From Allolobophora icterica (Eukaryota; Annelida; Clitellata; Crassiclitellata; Lumbricidae): a stretch of DNA of 64,000 bases. Positions within the stretch are counted from its first letter, which is position 1. Every line of letters begins with the position of its first letter. The notes under the pieces are model-generated. The model was not told the DNA's origin. It did not search any database and worked only from the letters and a program-made list of their open reading frames with translations. Shown here one piece after another: positions 10,801 to 25,800 of the stretch. A program made the translations under genes and the position numbers. The DNA lies in contig OY744609.1 of the NCBI GenBank assembly GCA_963556255.1, positions 20,434,109 through 20,498,108 on the forward strand, written 5' to 3'.

Positions 10801-13800
10801 TACAGGAAAAATTGGAAATTATGTTTACGCTTGGCACAGAGTGCAATTATAGCTTGCTACATTCCTGGAGAAAGTTAATAAAATGATTTAATAGTGACAT
10901 GTTAGTTCATTTGTTCTCTGTCCTTGAAGTCTTGACCTTTTGACCTAACCTGCCCTTATATGTTTAAGGTAACTTATCTTTCTATGAGACCATGCATAAG
11001 AAACCCATTAGTAATTTAACTTCTGTGTAACATGCTCAGAATGCTATTAAGTTTTAAATAAGTCAATATGACTTTTTCCATATTTTTTGCATATTTATGC
11101 TCCTTTTTGTATTGACTATCAAACTGTAAGTAGAGTTTGCTCTAAGTATATCTTATGATGGCTTAACAAACACTTAATTTAACATGTCTCTATTTTGCCT
11201 TAATTTGGTTATGTGCATTGGTTATTATGCAAATGACCAAGTCAGGGAAATTGAACTAGTTTTTAAGACAGATTGCAGTGATGCAGTGTGAGAGACTTTT
11301 GAATATGCTCCAATTTACAATACTCTTAATTCTTAAACATTCACTACCTCTAGACAAAATGAATGAAGTTAGTTCATTGTTAACTAATGAGACCTATGTT
11401 TTGCTATTTGTGAAGGAAAGATGCAGTTTTCACCAAATTATTCAGCAATTCCAGCCCAATCCATTGGTGTATCCAACCCACTTTGCAGTTTTTCTACTTT
11501 GTGGGTTTTTCTCGTGTACAATCTCACCTGTAGGTCACGGCATTGAGCTTGACCTATTTTTTTAATGCTTTCTCCTTAAGGAAGCAAATGCTTATACTGC
11601 TTATTTTTACGTATAAGGAGGAAATTGATGCTGCATTTTGTTATATACTTGTTGTATTGTTTGAGAATATGTGGTGATTTTACAGAATGTTCGGACAATT
11701 TATACAACGGAAAGGCTGGAGAAAGATTTGTACTGGAATGACAAATATGAAAAAGGAGAGGATGTAAGAAATTTGTTGAAAATCTTGTACATTTCTAGAA
11801 CCCTGTGGATATGTATGTGACTTGTGTATCAAGACTGAGTATATAGTGCTTTTTAGGTACCTCAGAAAAGTGCTAAGCACTTGCCATGCATGATGAAACG
11901 AATTAAAATGCCATGCACTTCTGTTTTTCTGATACTAATTTGTTGTTTACATTGTACCATAAGTGACTGAATTCCGAACATGAAAAGTTGTTGAATGTAA
12001 CAGGATATGACACTGACATTTATTACATTTTATATTATGTCTTGGTTATTTTGAAAGTAAATACTGAAGATAATCTACAGATTAAATGGTGATCACTTTA
12101 ATGTGGGCATTATTAATATAGTCCTACTTGAAAAGTATGTTGCTTTATGTGTAATGTGCCGGTACGTTATGCTTTTTGGTTTTGTGTAAATTTATTTTTT
12201 ATCTTGTAGATTAATTGAAAATAGTACTGGGTTTTATTTTCTAAATGCTCTGTGTTAAAATTGTGGCATACAGCAATTCAAAAAGATCCTGATAGCAAAT
12301 CGTGGTGAAATTGCCTGCCGTGTTATGTCAACATGCAAAAGACTGGGAATCAAAACAGTGGCCATTCACAGTGATGTTGACTCGAATGCAGTGAGTGTTC
12401 ATAGCTAACATTTAATTAGATTTTTTGTTTTGTATCTCATTTGACAAGCTTATCTGTAACAGAAGTTCCCAGACGTTATGTTGGCTTATAACTGGAACAA
12501 GTTACCAAAAGTTGCACAGTATTGGACAGCTACAGGTCCAGTGAATGGGTCTGTAAGGTCGATAGCGTTTGCCAGAAAGGTTTTTTAATCCTTTAATGAT
12601 GATAATGGATTAAAAGCTACTGGGAAACGATGCAGCTCACCGTTAAAATGTTGAGGGATGATAAGGCTTTTAGGTATAAGTTATGTTAATAATGTATTAG
12701 AATTCAGTGCAAGTTGTAGTAGTCTCTCATTTCCAAAATCCAAACTACAGCAAGCACTTTCATGATAATTTAAAGTTCTTGAATTTTGTACACTGTTATG
12801 AAGTTGTTACTTAATTATATGTAATTTCTTACATACTTTAGTTAACGTATTCATCCAAATAATAAAGACCTGCTTTTGCTGTTAATGTAAGTATATGGCA
12901 GCCAGCAGAAAATTCATATTTTAGAGTCTGTTTAATGCAGAAAATACTACTGAATCCCTATATTTTCATTTGCATCATTTGGCAGATTTCCTGTTTTAAA
13001 TGCCAACTCGTGGTGCTCATGAACATCTTTGAACATGTATGTATATTCGGTTATGGCAAATATTAACATTAACTGTTGATTTTCTAACTACAGAAATTTG
13101 TGCGTATGGCAGACGAGGCATTCTGCATTGGACCTGCTCCAACCAGTCAGAGCTACCTGAAAATGGACGCCATTCTGAATGTGATTCGTGAGACTGGAGC
13201 AGAAGCCGTATGCTTTATTATTCTTTCTTTGATTAAAGCGCTATTATGTGACTACTAATTTCATCAAGGAGTTCTAGGTTAATTAGAATCAGTTTTTCTG
13301 TATAGACATGTCTGAATATGTCCAATTTGCTGTGAAAGGGCCCAGTCACTCATTTATTCAGAGCATTTATATAGCACCTTTCAAAGATAAATATTCAGAG
13401 GCTCTCCCGACCCAACCTCCATGAGAAAAATGATCACAAGTGTTTGTAGAAAGTGCATGCAGAATACCTAGACATGATGCAGATCCAAAGTGAGTCCCTT
13501 CCATGTAGATTGCCCAACCTCCAAGAAAGCGTGATGCTGTATCGTTGCAGTATGTGCAAAGGGAACAAAAATTCACCCCGACCAGTGGAATGTATATTTG
13601 CATGGCCAGCCAAACCTAAAATGGGGCAGCACAGTTCACGTAAATAGCCCGAGGCATTCCTCAATTGGCTTCACCTAACCGAAATCAAAATCTTAAATTC
13701 AACTTAAATTAAAAATCATAAACTTATTGTCATTGGCAAAATTGGCATGTCCCTCTGTTCAAAATTACCATCTACAAGACTCTGCCAAGCACCCCACTCT

Positions 13801-16800
13801 TGAGGTCATCCCAGGCGATGTGTGGTTTAAAGTTTAGCAGATGGAGATCTGCATCCATTGTCTGGGTCAATGTTTGTCTGAGCTGTCTGAGAACACACCT
13901 TGTATACGGTAATTTTCTGTGTTGCTATAAAGGAATTAAAACGGATTGCTTGTCAGATGTGAGTTTATTTTATTTAAGTTTTAAGGTAATAGAATACAAA
14001 GTGAAATGTAAATTTATCTCATGGAATCTGCTTTCCAGTTTCCTGTGCAGAAAAAATATCTGTTTTTGTTTTTCTGGAATGTTCTAGGTTCATCCTGGTT
14101 ATGGATTCTTGTCGGAGAATATGGAGTTTGCACGTCGTCTGGTATGTTTGGAGCATCATTCCGTTTTTGTATTCCTATAAAGATATCAGATTTTATTTTT
14201 ATGCATGTTTTATTTTAAATTTGGTACTTGATGGCAAATGTGAATGACTAATAACTAGATACGTTAAGGCACCAAGCGTTGGCACTTTAGAAGTAGTCGA
14301 TGGTTTTATATGATTGAAGTATAAATTTGAACTAGTGATGAATTAGATGAAACAAACATGCCAGTAGCTTTGAAGGGACTTAGATTCCAGTATTCTGTTT
14401 AAAGTGGTGTTTAATGCATAATATACATGAAAATTTTAACATACTTCATTGTAACTTGAATTTTATTACAATGCAATTAAGACATGGATCAAAATTTATA
14501 TCAGGCTGTAGAAAATGATCTCATCAGAAAACGATCTTCTTTAAGATACCCAGTAGTTGTTGACGTAGCTAACAAAGGTGGCATTTTGAGAAGCTTCCTA
14601 TGTATCTTGCTGCATATGAAGTAAGCGTAAAGATCCGATGCCCCTAGTGGAACGCAAATGAGGCACTTTTTTATCCGTAGTTGTTGGGTTAGTCATAGAT
14701 GAATTCCAAGGTCTTGGTACCAGTGGATCACTGGACTTGCTCTTTAGCTCCGAGCATATGAGAGTATCAAATTCTGCTGTGTGACAGACAAATGTGCCTG
14801 AACACTTGGCTGGGGTCTTTTGCTGTGTATAATTTGGGGTTGGGTTCTTGATGGGTCGTATTTTTTGCGTTTCTGAAGGCTGAAATAGATGTCGTGTTCA
14901 TTGGTCCAACAAGCAAATCGATCAAAGCGATGGGTGATAAGATTGAGAGCAAGCGTGTTGCAACTAACGCCAAGGTCAACATGATCCCAGGATTTGATGG
15001 AGAAGTCAAAGACGAAGACATGGCTGTTAAAGTTTCAAATGACATCGGTCTGTTTCTTGGATTTTTGGTTTCTATCACTTGCTGTCTCTGTAGCACACTA
15101 GATCCTGCTTGTAACTTGTAGTGTTATAACACTGAAGAAGAGTTGGAAGAAGAGAACACTAATATGCAACCATGGTATGAAGTGTCCGTTATTAACTTTT
15201 GTAGCCTTGGCTACAGCAGGTGGCACTCTATTCTATATTGTTGAAGCAACATCATTCTATGATTCTAAAAAGCATGGAGAGAGTGATGCAAACATGCAAG
15301 TAGTGGTAGTATTACTACTATTTTATATTTTATTTGCATGTATTTGTATGTATTTATTAGAGTATTCACATAGTGAGAATCTTTCAATGCATTGGTATTT
15401 AGTATACTTCGCTGAAAATATCTATGTTATCTTCTAGGGTAACTGGTAAGTTTTCACATAAATGGTTGTTTTTGATTTGCCAGTTCCCTTTTAAATTTAT
15501 GGACATGATTTGTTTAATGAATGTACTGTTGTCTGTTAAAGGTTACCCAGTCATGATCAAAGCCTCGGCCGGTGGTGGAGGAAAAGGACTTAGAATTGCG
15601 TGGAATGACAAGGAGGCCAGGTTGGTGGGTTTGAATTCTTGCACATCGATGGAGTGGGATAATGTCAGCTGGCTAATGTACTACCATTGTCAGAACAGAA
15701 TACTGAACTTGCATTGCTTGTTGTAAAGTGCATCTTTGCAGATTTGTTGGACAGCATATGAAGAGGAACAAATGAAGCCTGCATGCAATATATTTACCGG
15801 GTACATTGTACCTGCATGCATGATTTGCTGCAGGCACTTGACTTTTTAATCCATGTAGAATAGTTCATGCTAGCATCTGTCACAGATTATGATGGTGCTA
15901 AACGTGCCTTTCTTTGTTGATGCTGCTGTCGGTGGCAAATCTCTCAAAGGCAGAAGCTGTATGGGCAGAGTGACATGGGAATATCCTCCAATGCAGTTCA
16001 AAGCAAGGCATTGTTTTCTCAAGGAATGTAATTTTTTTAAATAACATTTATTGGGAGCACTTTACAGAAACTTGGAAGATAAAGGTTAATTGTTTTCCAT
16101 TTGGAAATAGCTCTTCCCTTTCAACACACCTCTTGTGTTAAAGGGTAATGATATATAACTGGTGCCTTGAATGCATCAGTAATATGATCTGTAATGTAAT
16201 GTAACTGGAATTTTTGTTTTGCATTGTAAAATGTCTAATTAGAAATGAAATGCCTAAATAATTGTCCTATTTGTTTTGAAAAGGAATGGATTTAGGCTTT
16301 CCAAGTCAGAGGCTGCTTCCAGTTTTGGTGACGACCGTATGCTGATCGAGAAGTATATCGACAACCCGCGTCACATTGAGATGCAAATATTGTGTGACCA
16401 GCATGGCAATGCCCTCTACCTGAACGAGAGAGAATGCTCCATTCAGCGAAGAAACCAAAAAGTGATAGAAGAGGCACCCAGGTAACAACTACATATTTCT
16501 TGGCCGAACTGTAACAGATTGGTTTGAAAGCTTTGTCTTAAGTCTTGAACTTTCCTGAATGAGCTGTGGCAGATATTAATTATCCTTCCATCCTCAAGAC
16601 TGTGGTCTTGCTGCCCGTTGGTGTTGATCAAACGCATTGATGCATTTCCATCTGGGACAATCTGGTGTGGCATGTGGCTGATGATTGGTTACAGCGCTTG
16701 GCCTGCTCAGCTCCCTCCATGATGATATTAGACAGAAGAGTTCAGAGACATGAGCACAAACGGAAATGCCCAGGTCACTTTAACGCACATGAACCAAAGA

Positions 16801-19800
16801 ATTTACAGGTTGATGATAAAACACCTCTAACAATCTATATAGTACCATAAGAGAACTAGATTGTGAAAAATTGGTTGATTTAAAAGTAACACAAAATTGC
16901 TAATTTTTTGCATTACCATAGCATCGTAAAAATAGTCTGTTGCCGCTGTGCGTTACCCCAAAAGTTACTGCAAAATAGTGATGCGTTGAAAGTAACGCAA
17001 TCATGCACAACGCTGCCAGTAATGCATTTTTTGTCTGATAAACACACTGCCTAGTGGTATGTTATTTTACTGTTTTTTAAGGCTTTTTACTTTGCATTGT
17101 TAGGATTTGCTTTGAGTATTTCACAGCTTTCTGGTACACCAATGCGGCACCTTAAGAATGAAGGACTTGTTTTGTTTTTCATGAATTGCTTTGGTGATGC
17201 TTTGTTGTTAGTGCTTTCAGTGATGGGTTGTTGATTTTAGCACTTTCATGGACCCTGAAACTCGCAAATCCATGGGTGAACAATCAGTTTCATTGGCAAA
17301 GTCTGTAGGATATACATCAGCAGGTGCTTGCTTTTGTTACAATTAAGTTTCAATCCTTTAATGGTTTTCATAAGCTAACGAGCAATTGCTGCTGCTGAAT
17401 AATTATTATTCTGCTACTGTTCGTGTGACAGGTCACGACAGAAAATGAGCAGAGCAAAATGTGCAGAGTAGAAACTTTTGAGATTTCAGCTCCATTTGTG
17501 CCTCTTAGCGAAATTGGATATAAATTGAGTGTCATGACCTTACACTGTTAGTCTGAATTCCATGATTTCCAAAATTGTATAGGCATTTGTGTAGTTGTTC
17601 ATTACATTGCTGTTCAAAGTCTATGGCTGCCTTCTGAGGTAGCTGTTCTTTGAAGAATTAATTTGACTTCGATGTTGTAGTTGGGTTTTGATAGATAATA
17701 AATTTCTAACGATGCTTGTTTTACTGGAGTTGCGGGGAGTGTAACTTTATTTAAACGTCTGATATAATTGGCAGGTAGTTGGTGAATGTGTTTTTAAATG
17801 TTACTAGGTACTGTTGAGTTCCTTGTCGATTCAAAGAGAAAATTCTACTTTCTGGAAATGAATACCCGTCTGCAAGTGGAACATCCGATAACGGAATGCA
17901 TCACTGGAATCGATATTGTGCATCAGATGATCAGAGCAGCAAAAGGTAAAGTGACTGGCACTTTAATGGTAGTGTAAAAACTGTTATTTCCAGAGCCAAA
18001 GTGCAACAGTTTGCAAATGACTTGCCAAAGATCCGGAAGTATGGCCTCTGCTGGAGAGTTGGAACTGGAAAATCAGCATAATTAGACGTCCACGTCATTG
18101 GTATGTTGGCAGCCATGTGTATGGTTAACATTGCAACCTGGTCCTGCAGTTTGGACACCAATGCCACAAACTTGACCAAGTTTGCTGATGCCAGTTGGGG
18201 CAAGCGCTGGAGGTTTGTTCTTGGCAGATTGCAGGAATTTAACTGTTTGCATCAAATAGTGAGAACAGAGTAAGTAGGTCACCTGCATTTGCACAAAGTT
18301 TGTTACTACCTTTGCTTTCGGTGATTGACAGTAGGTTTTGATGTTCAAAGTTTCTGCAAATTCAAAAAGCATTTTCTTCACATCAGCAAGTTTATACACA
18401 TTGTAAAATTCGATCAGAGTTATCATTTAATCCATTCTGTTTATTTTCAAATATTTGTTAGGCTAATGCACAAAACTTCCAAGACCAGTGTGGTGGTCCT
18501 TGTATGTTATTATCCATGTCTGTTTATTGTGTTTATTATCATCTGCTGGTTGTTTTGGGAACAATAATCGAATGGTTATGGTTCTATCCAGGTCACAAAC
18601 TGTTGTATCAGCAGTCGGATGTTCCAGTTCATGGCTGGTCTCTTGAATGCCGTGTTTACGCTGAGGTAAGCGTGACCTGACTAGTGACTAAACCAGTTAG
18701 GCTTTGAATTGCTTAGCATTGGTATGCATGTGTATGTACATGGTCATTTATATAGCGCCTTGCAACAACCTCACAAAGGTGCTATTTGCTTTAGTAGTGA
18801 TTTAGCTTAATTTTTGCACAAGTTGTAAACTGGCTGAAGCTTAGCAAAAGGCCCATTATAATTGCACTAGTTATGTTTCCCTGCACAAGTTCAGTTTGTA
18901 GTTGCTGTCCTAACATGCAAATGCAAGGCACTTCATGGTCTAGCACCGAGCTACCTCAATGGCTTGTGCTTTGCACTTCAGGTTTGTCCAACCAGGGCAG
19001 AACTTAAGATCAGCTACCTCTACTAGAGACAGCCTACCAAACAGACTTCTGGTTTCTCTTCCTATTCATGCGCTGGTCCTCTTCAATAGAATTCACTGTC
19101 CCCAACATTGAGGGGCCCTTCTCTTTGTTTTATTTCTTCACTAATGATGACTTGCCTTTTCCAGCTACCCATGCTTTTGAGGTGAATGTATATATTGGCG
19201 TCATACAAGTGGCTGATTAATAATAATAATGATTACGATTACATTGTAATGTCATAACATATTTTTTAGCACTACTTCAAGGAAACTCTTAACCTTGCTT
19301 GGCTTTAATTGTAATGTTAGACTGGAACATTGAACTTCATCATCAAAAGCAGAGTCTTGTATTGTATTTCAAAACTTGTAAAGCGCCTCTACCCAGTGAC
19401 CACCAATCAGAGGGACGCGCAGTGCAAAAGTCCTCGGGAAGAAAGGCAAGTTTCAAGACAACGAAAAGGTGTGGCAGGACCATGAGATAATTCTGTAACC
19501 CGGACTGAAGGGGGAAAGCTGATTCCACAATGAAGGGCCAGTTGATACTAACAGGAATGAGACTGGGCCGTCGCTGTTCTCGCTCGGGAACAAATAAGTC
19601 CTGTCAATCAGAGGAACGAAGAGGGCGAGGGGAGCTAGCTGAGGTAGAGAGACGTAATGAGTCACAGAGGTATTTAGGAGCAAGTCCCAGGTAAGATCGG
19701 CGAATATAGATAAGTACCTTTAGTTGGATGCAGGCAGTAAGAGGTAGCATGAATGTGGAAATATGGGAGAAGCTTTGGAGATGGGCGATTAGTCTGGCAG

Positions 19801-22800
19801 CTGCGCTAAGAACAGATTGTAGAGGGGAGAGACGGACTTTGGGGAGGCCAACAAAGAGGGAGTGTAGGACATAGAAAGCCCATAATATGACAACATTTCC
19901 GAATGGGCTGAATATTTTCTACATAATTATGGTCTCGTATGGGAAGCCCATATGGGAATATTGTCATGGATTTTGTATTTACTATATACTGGTATGATAT
20001 TGCTGTTGGGGATGATTTGTATGTCTATACCTGGTTATTTATAGTGCTCCTTCTGGCACTTGCTAATGGTACCAAAACAACATATAACGTGTTGCAATTC
20101 CCAATATATTAAATATGGTTTGGTATTGTTTCACAGTTACTTTTGTAAAATGTTTTTCCTCATTTAGTATGGCCTGTGTGTATCTGCCTGAAAACTTCTT
20201 ACCAGTTATTGTACACAACGTGAATAAAGAAAGATTATGTTAAATGTACTGTAACCAGTAAATGTTAAATGTAACCAGTCTCCACTTGATGGAGTGAGCA
20301 AAGTGTTGGTTGTTTCTAGGATCCTTACAAAGCTTTCGGCCTGCCTTCCATCGGAAGACTGTCGAGATACATTGAACCAACCCACATTCCACATGTGAGC
20401 AGATTTTGACTTTTTCTGATCTGGTTATTTGCTTGTGTGATGATTCATTTAGGTTAACTCTTTTCTTACTTTTTCCAGATTCAGGTGTTTCTCTGTGCCT
20501 AAGGATTCCAGTGAAAATACAGCGACATTTACAGTGCCAAGAACCTAACTACTGCAACCAAATTCATTATAGCTAACAGATGTGAAAAGGCACCAGAACA
20601 CCAGATGTAAACATTGCTTGAAAATCCTGACGAAGATGAAACAGTTTTTGCTGTTGGAATTTTCTGTTGGACTTTATTTTTTATTTCTAGACCTTTTAAT
20701 TGAATTTCAGGACTTGACTAAATGGGACTTTGTTCATTTGTGCTTCATTACAGGTGAGATGCGACAGTGGTATCACCGAGGGCAGTGATATCAGCATCTA
20801 CTACGATCCGATGATCTGTAAAGTAAGCGACGTTTATTTGTTACTGACAATTGTAGTGTAAGTCTGACTTAATGATTACATTCTTTATCAAGCCTCTTTA
20901 TTAATTAATTAGTTATTTTTGATTTCCTGTCGTGTCTAGCAACAGAAGGATTTTACGCATCTGTTCGCACTTTAATTCTAGATATGCTTGTAGAAAGTGC
21001 AGTTCATGAAATTTAAATATTTCATAAATGATTAGAATAAAAGTTAAACACAATAACTAGTGTCACTTTTAAGTTTTGTGGCTGTTTGGGATTTAAATCT
21101 CGGACAAGGTTAACGCATTCCTCTTGGACTTATATATGAGTGCCAAGGGTTAATCCTGTTGAGTGAAATGTTGAAGTGAGATTGAAATATGGAAAGAAAC
21201 GTTGTTGCAAGGACTAATTGGTTTCAATGATATTTGCTTGTGGACTGCCAGTGTTGCTCTTTGAAATCCATTGTTAAATTTGACAGGTTCTGTGAAGTTG
21301 CTACATAAATGTCCAGATGTGGAATGTCTGCATACACCAGAACCCAACAGTTGTGCCTTGTGGTCTTAGTATTAGTACCAAGCATTTGGTCAGGTGTTTC
21401 CCTCCATTGCACAAGTTAATTTAATTTTAGTGATAAATGTAAACTATTATTTTCTTTTGAGTTTATTTTTGTAGTTTTTTAAATCGTTTCAAGACTGTTA
21501 CTTTCTGTTTTTGTTTTATATTTGTAATTTTGAACAATTTTATCAGTTTGGATATTGTTCGTGACTTGTTACAGCTCGTGACTTATGGGCAAAGCCGAAA
21601 TGAAGCCATTGATACAATGGCCAAAGCCCTGGATTCATACGTGATTAGAGGCCAGTTTAAAGGAATTGTTTTTGGAAAAGTCTCTGCTGCTGTGTTGTGC
21701 CTCTCTCTTCTTGTGTTCGTTGTTGTCTTTATCTTGTTTTGGTGTCTTGTCTACTTGTCTGTTACTGTCTCCTATCACAGTTGTCCACAACTGCAGCATC
21801 TTCATACCTATTTCTTCTTTTCTTAATCCTGCTGCCCTCTTTTGCTGGCAAATTTCTCTATCTCGGCATCTTCTCCGAGTTTATGTTTATGTGCATGTGT
21901 GCATGCTCACGTGCTGTACATATCCCTTCTTCATGACTCCTTAGAATGAATTTGTTTGTTCATATAGTATATGCTGTGCCGTGTGCAGTGTAATTCAAGT
22001 TTCAGGTTTTATTTCAGTTTCAGTTTCTATTTCAGTTGATAGAGGCTCAATTGATAGAAATAGCCTCATTTCAGTTTCGATTTAAGTTTTTTGGAATGAT
22101 TTCAGTTTCTATTTCAGTTAAAGTTTTAATTGAACATCTATTTCAGTTTTCATCCAACTTCTATTTCAGTTTTTGACGTTGTTAAGCAAACCTATAAGCT
22201 AATGTGTGATATGAACATGTTCACACGAGACTTCTTATGAAAAACTGCTATTTATGTGTGTATTCATAATTTTACATGAACTAAGAACCTTTCATCTTTA
22301 AATAGGATAGCCTCGGCTACTGAATAGTCGGCACTGAAAAAGATTTACTGAAGTCCTTCTACAACATGCATATTAAACTTGAGGAAAACGCGGCTTTCCA
22401 AATGCTACTTGTTTTGTTTCTCTTTAGAAATTAATTCTTCTTAAGCAGCCTTGTTACACTTTGTGTAATGCTTCAAATGTACTCGAGCATTCGTACAGTT
22501 GCGCCCCGAGTTTTTGTGACCACGTGACTTGTTGACCAGTACAGTTACGTTCTGAATTGTCTTTTAAAACGTCTTGCAAATAGTAGTCCCACACTGCGCT
22601 GTCTCATTTTCTACAACTTGTACTGAATACTGATGTGAAATATTATGATAATTAAACAGTTAAACTAAAACAGAAATCGTTCATTACTAAAACACAACTA
22701 CACAAGTTCAAGCAACGCCGTTGAAACAGTCTACCAGTACATTCCGTAATTTCTGCCCGATCAACATAGACTACATAAATGAAATCATCATGGGATCACA

Positions 22801-25800
22801 AGAAAAGACATATTTGATATATATATATGTTTATATATTGATACAAAAAATTACACACTGGTCTAAATAAACTACCATTTAAATTGGCAATTTCGTACAT
22901 TTCACTACTAATTTAAATTTTTGAATTTCAGTTTCTATTTAGTTTTAAGTTTCTTGGCCTTTTCAGTTTCTATTTCAGTTTCGGTTAACTGAAATTAAAT
23001 AAATCAATAAATCAGTTAACTTATATTTAAATTACAGTTAACTTGATTTACTATGGCTGTGTGTGTATTTATGTATGTGGACATTTAAACGGCATGTTTT
23101 AAGAACCCTTCAAAGCAGCTAAAAGTGCAACATAGCAAAAGGTGAACTTGATTTTTTTTCTAGTGGTCCAGTTAGAATTTTAGTGCAAATGTACAAGCCT
23201 GTACTAGAAGCATAACTGTTCATGTTTTTCTTGTTTTAGGTGTAACGCACAACATACCTCTTCTAAGAGATGTCATTACTGAGAAGCGCTTTGTGAAGGG
23301 AGACATTAGCACCAAGTACCTTCCCGAAACGTACCCAGATGGCTTCAAAGGTACGCTGAATGCTGTTTGGTTATTTATTCGTAAACTTTGTTCTGTCGCT
23401 GATAAATAAATAGTAAAGACAAAACCTGGTGCAACTTTTCTGGCTGAACGTTTTGTTGTCACGTGGGTTGTAACTTCCGTTATGTTGGGATGTAAAAAGA
23501 GATGAAGTGTTCTTTAAGCTGAATCCTAAGAAACCGCCATTAGTATGAAATGTTATCGATTTCATTTTGGCATTGTCATCTGATTGGCAGTTGACCAGTC
23601 CTTTCTGTCACTGCCAAAACATTTTACGGTCGGTGTATTCTTTATATTACCAAGTTTGCTATGGGGTGCAAACGGAGCAGAAATCTTGAAATAGCTTTCT
23701 GTCTAATGAGGATTTCAACCACCAGCCTCAGGGTTGACAGTCCAAGGTGACGACCAGTGGGCTGCTGAACACCTATGTTTAACCCTGTCAAGTCATTTGC
23801 AGTGTCGTGTTATTAATACAAATTTGCTGTGATTTGCATGCAGTTGAAACTTGCTGATTTTACTAGTCCTTGTGGAATATTTTGCATAATAGGCAAGACG
23901 TTGTCCGCGACACAGGAACACCATCTGATGGCGGTTGCTTGCTGTGTCCATGCCAAAGGGGATCTGCGTAACATGAGTTTCCTCAACGAAGACGGGTGAG
24001 TGAGGAAGTTCTGGGATGCTGTCAGATAGGCATTATGAGAACATTTACACCTATGTGATGGAACTAGAAATTTGTCGAGTTGAGTACCATGGCTAAGTAT
24101 CTACTATCTAGACACTTAAAAGTACCTCACAAGTACTAGCGTAAATGGGGATAAAGTTGATTAAGAACAGAAAATTTATCAATAAGCAGATGGTGCTTAG
24201 ATCATAGTTTCCCAAACTGTGGGTCGCGACCCAAAAGTGGTCATGAAGCTCTGGTAAGTGGGTCGGCAAATTTTTTCGACGAACATTATATTTTCGGAGC
24301 AACAACATTTGGCTAGGATTGGGCTATAACTAGCTCTCATTACATTGCATTGATACAACAACAGTTGCTTTTGGATTGCAATAAATTGTGAACTTTTTTA
24401 CTTAAGTTTCCTTTTAATGCTTTTAAGTATGCCAATTTCTGAACGCTGTACGTAAATCCGCATATTTCGATGCCAATGTACAAAGGAAATTTGAGTACAC
24501 AATGGTTAATTTTACACAGTGGGTACCGAGACTGCCAAGATATTCACAAGTAGGTCACGACCCAGAGAAGTTTGGGAACCGCTGGCTTAGAGAACCGGCG
24601 AATTCATCACTGGTGGTCTCTGTCTCTCACACACACACACACACCTACACACACACCGCCTTCAAAGTACTTTAAAGATAAGAGTGTGCTAAAAGCGACT
24701 TGGAAACAATGCAGTTCGTCGTTAAAGTGTCGAACCAGGACCTCGACTGCTTTAGACGATCATTTCTCTCTAACCTTTCTTGTACAGCATTTGTTAGAGT
24801 TCATGATTACCTTAGAAGTGGTCTGTTTGGGTGTGTTTGCATTTTAACTACCGGTAATGGCAAGGTCTGTCTCCATGTCTTAACTGGGGACAAAATTGAC
24901 AATTAAATCAAACATTATCGGAGGAGCTGCATTCATGCCATCGATGATAAATGCAGAAATTATTTGATTAATTTGGATTTTCTTAGACTAACTGTCCTAT
25001 TGCAGGATTAATTTATGCATTCTTTGAGTTGCTTAGACTGATTTTGTGGTCGTTTTTAATACTTGGCTAATGATACTGTGGGCGGTCTAGACGTGCTAAC
25101 TGTCTTGCTTTGGTTTCTTCTTGTTCCAGAAAGTTGGTTGAACTGGCGAAACCAACTAAATGGAAACTTCAGGCTTCTGTAAACAATGATGCGGTACCAG
25201 TTTCAGTTTACCTAAACAAGGAAAACAACTTTGAGGTAGATTACAAGGCTTTTTCATCCGCTATTGCAATGTTTCCCAATACTTGCACTAAAATTTAAAT
25301 GAAATCATATTATAAAATTGTATCGATTGATAAAAATAGATTCTGGTAGTTAAAAGTTATGATGTTCTCCATCAGAGGGAGATAATTTATTTGTAGGATT
25401 AACATAAAAATTCTGAACAGCTCCTTTCAGAAATTGTATGCTTAAATGTAAGACAGGCGATGAAAGGTAACTATTAACGTAAAATTTCAGACAAGTTAAC
25501 ATAAAATTTCAGACAATGACTTGCTGATTATTTTATTGACTTTTAAAGTGAAAATTAGAATAAAGAAGTTGGTGATTATTTGATCGTATTTGAAGGTGAA
25601 AATTGGAGATGAGAAGTTGGTGATTATTTGATTGAATTTTAAGGTGAAATTTGGAGATGAGAAGGTTGTGATTGCCCACAATTTCACTTTGGCTTCTCCA
25701 GTTATCAACGCTCTGATTGATGGCAAGCCTGAAATTTTTCAGGTAAGGAATGCCATGTTTTATAAATGGGATATTATTATTTTATTATTATGCATTTATT

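Noticed and set aside
21530..21826. Extension of PCCA exon 14 through the downstream open frame
   Set aside because: The extra residues are hydrophobic, unlike the family, and exon 15 resumes the family sequence exactly if exon 14 ends at 21650.
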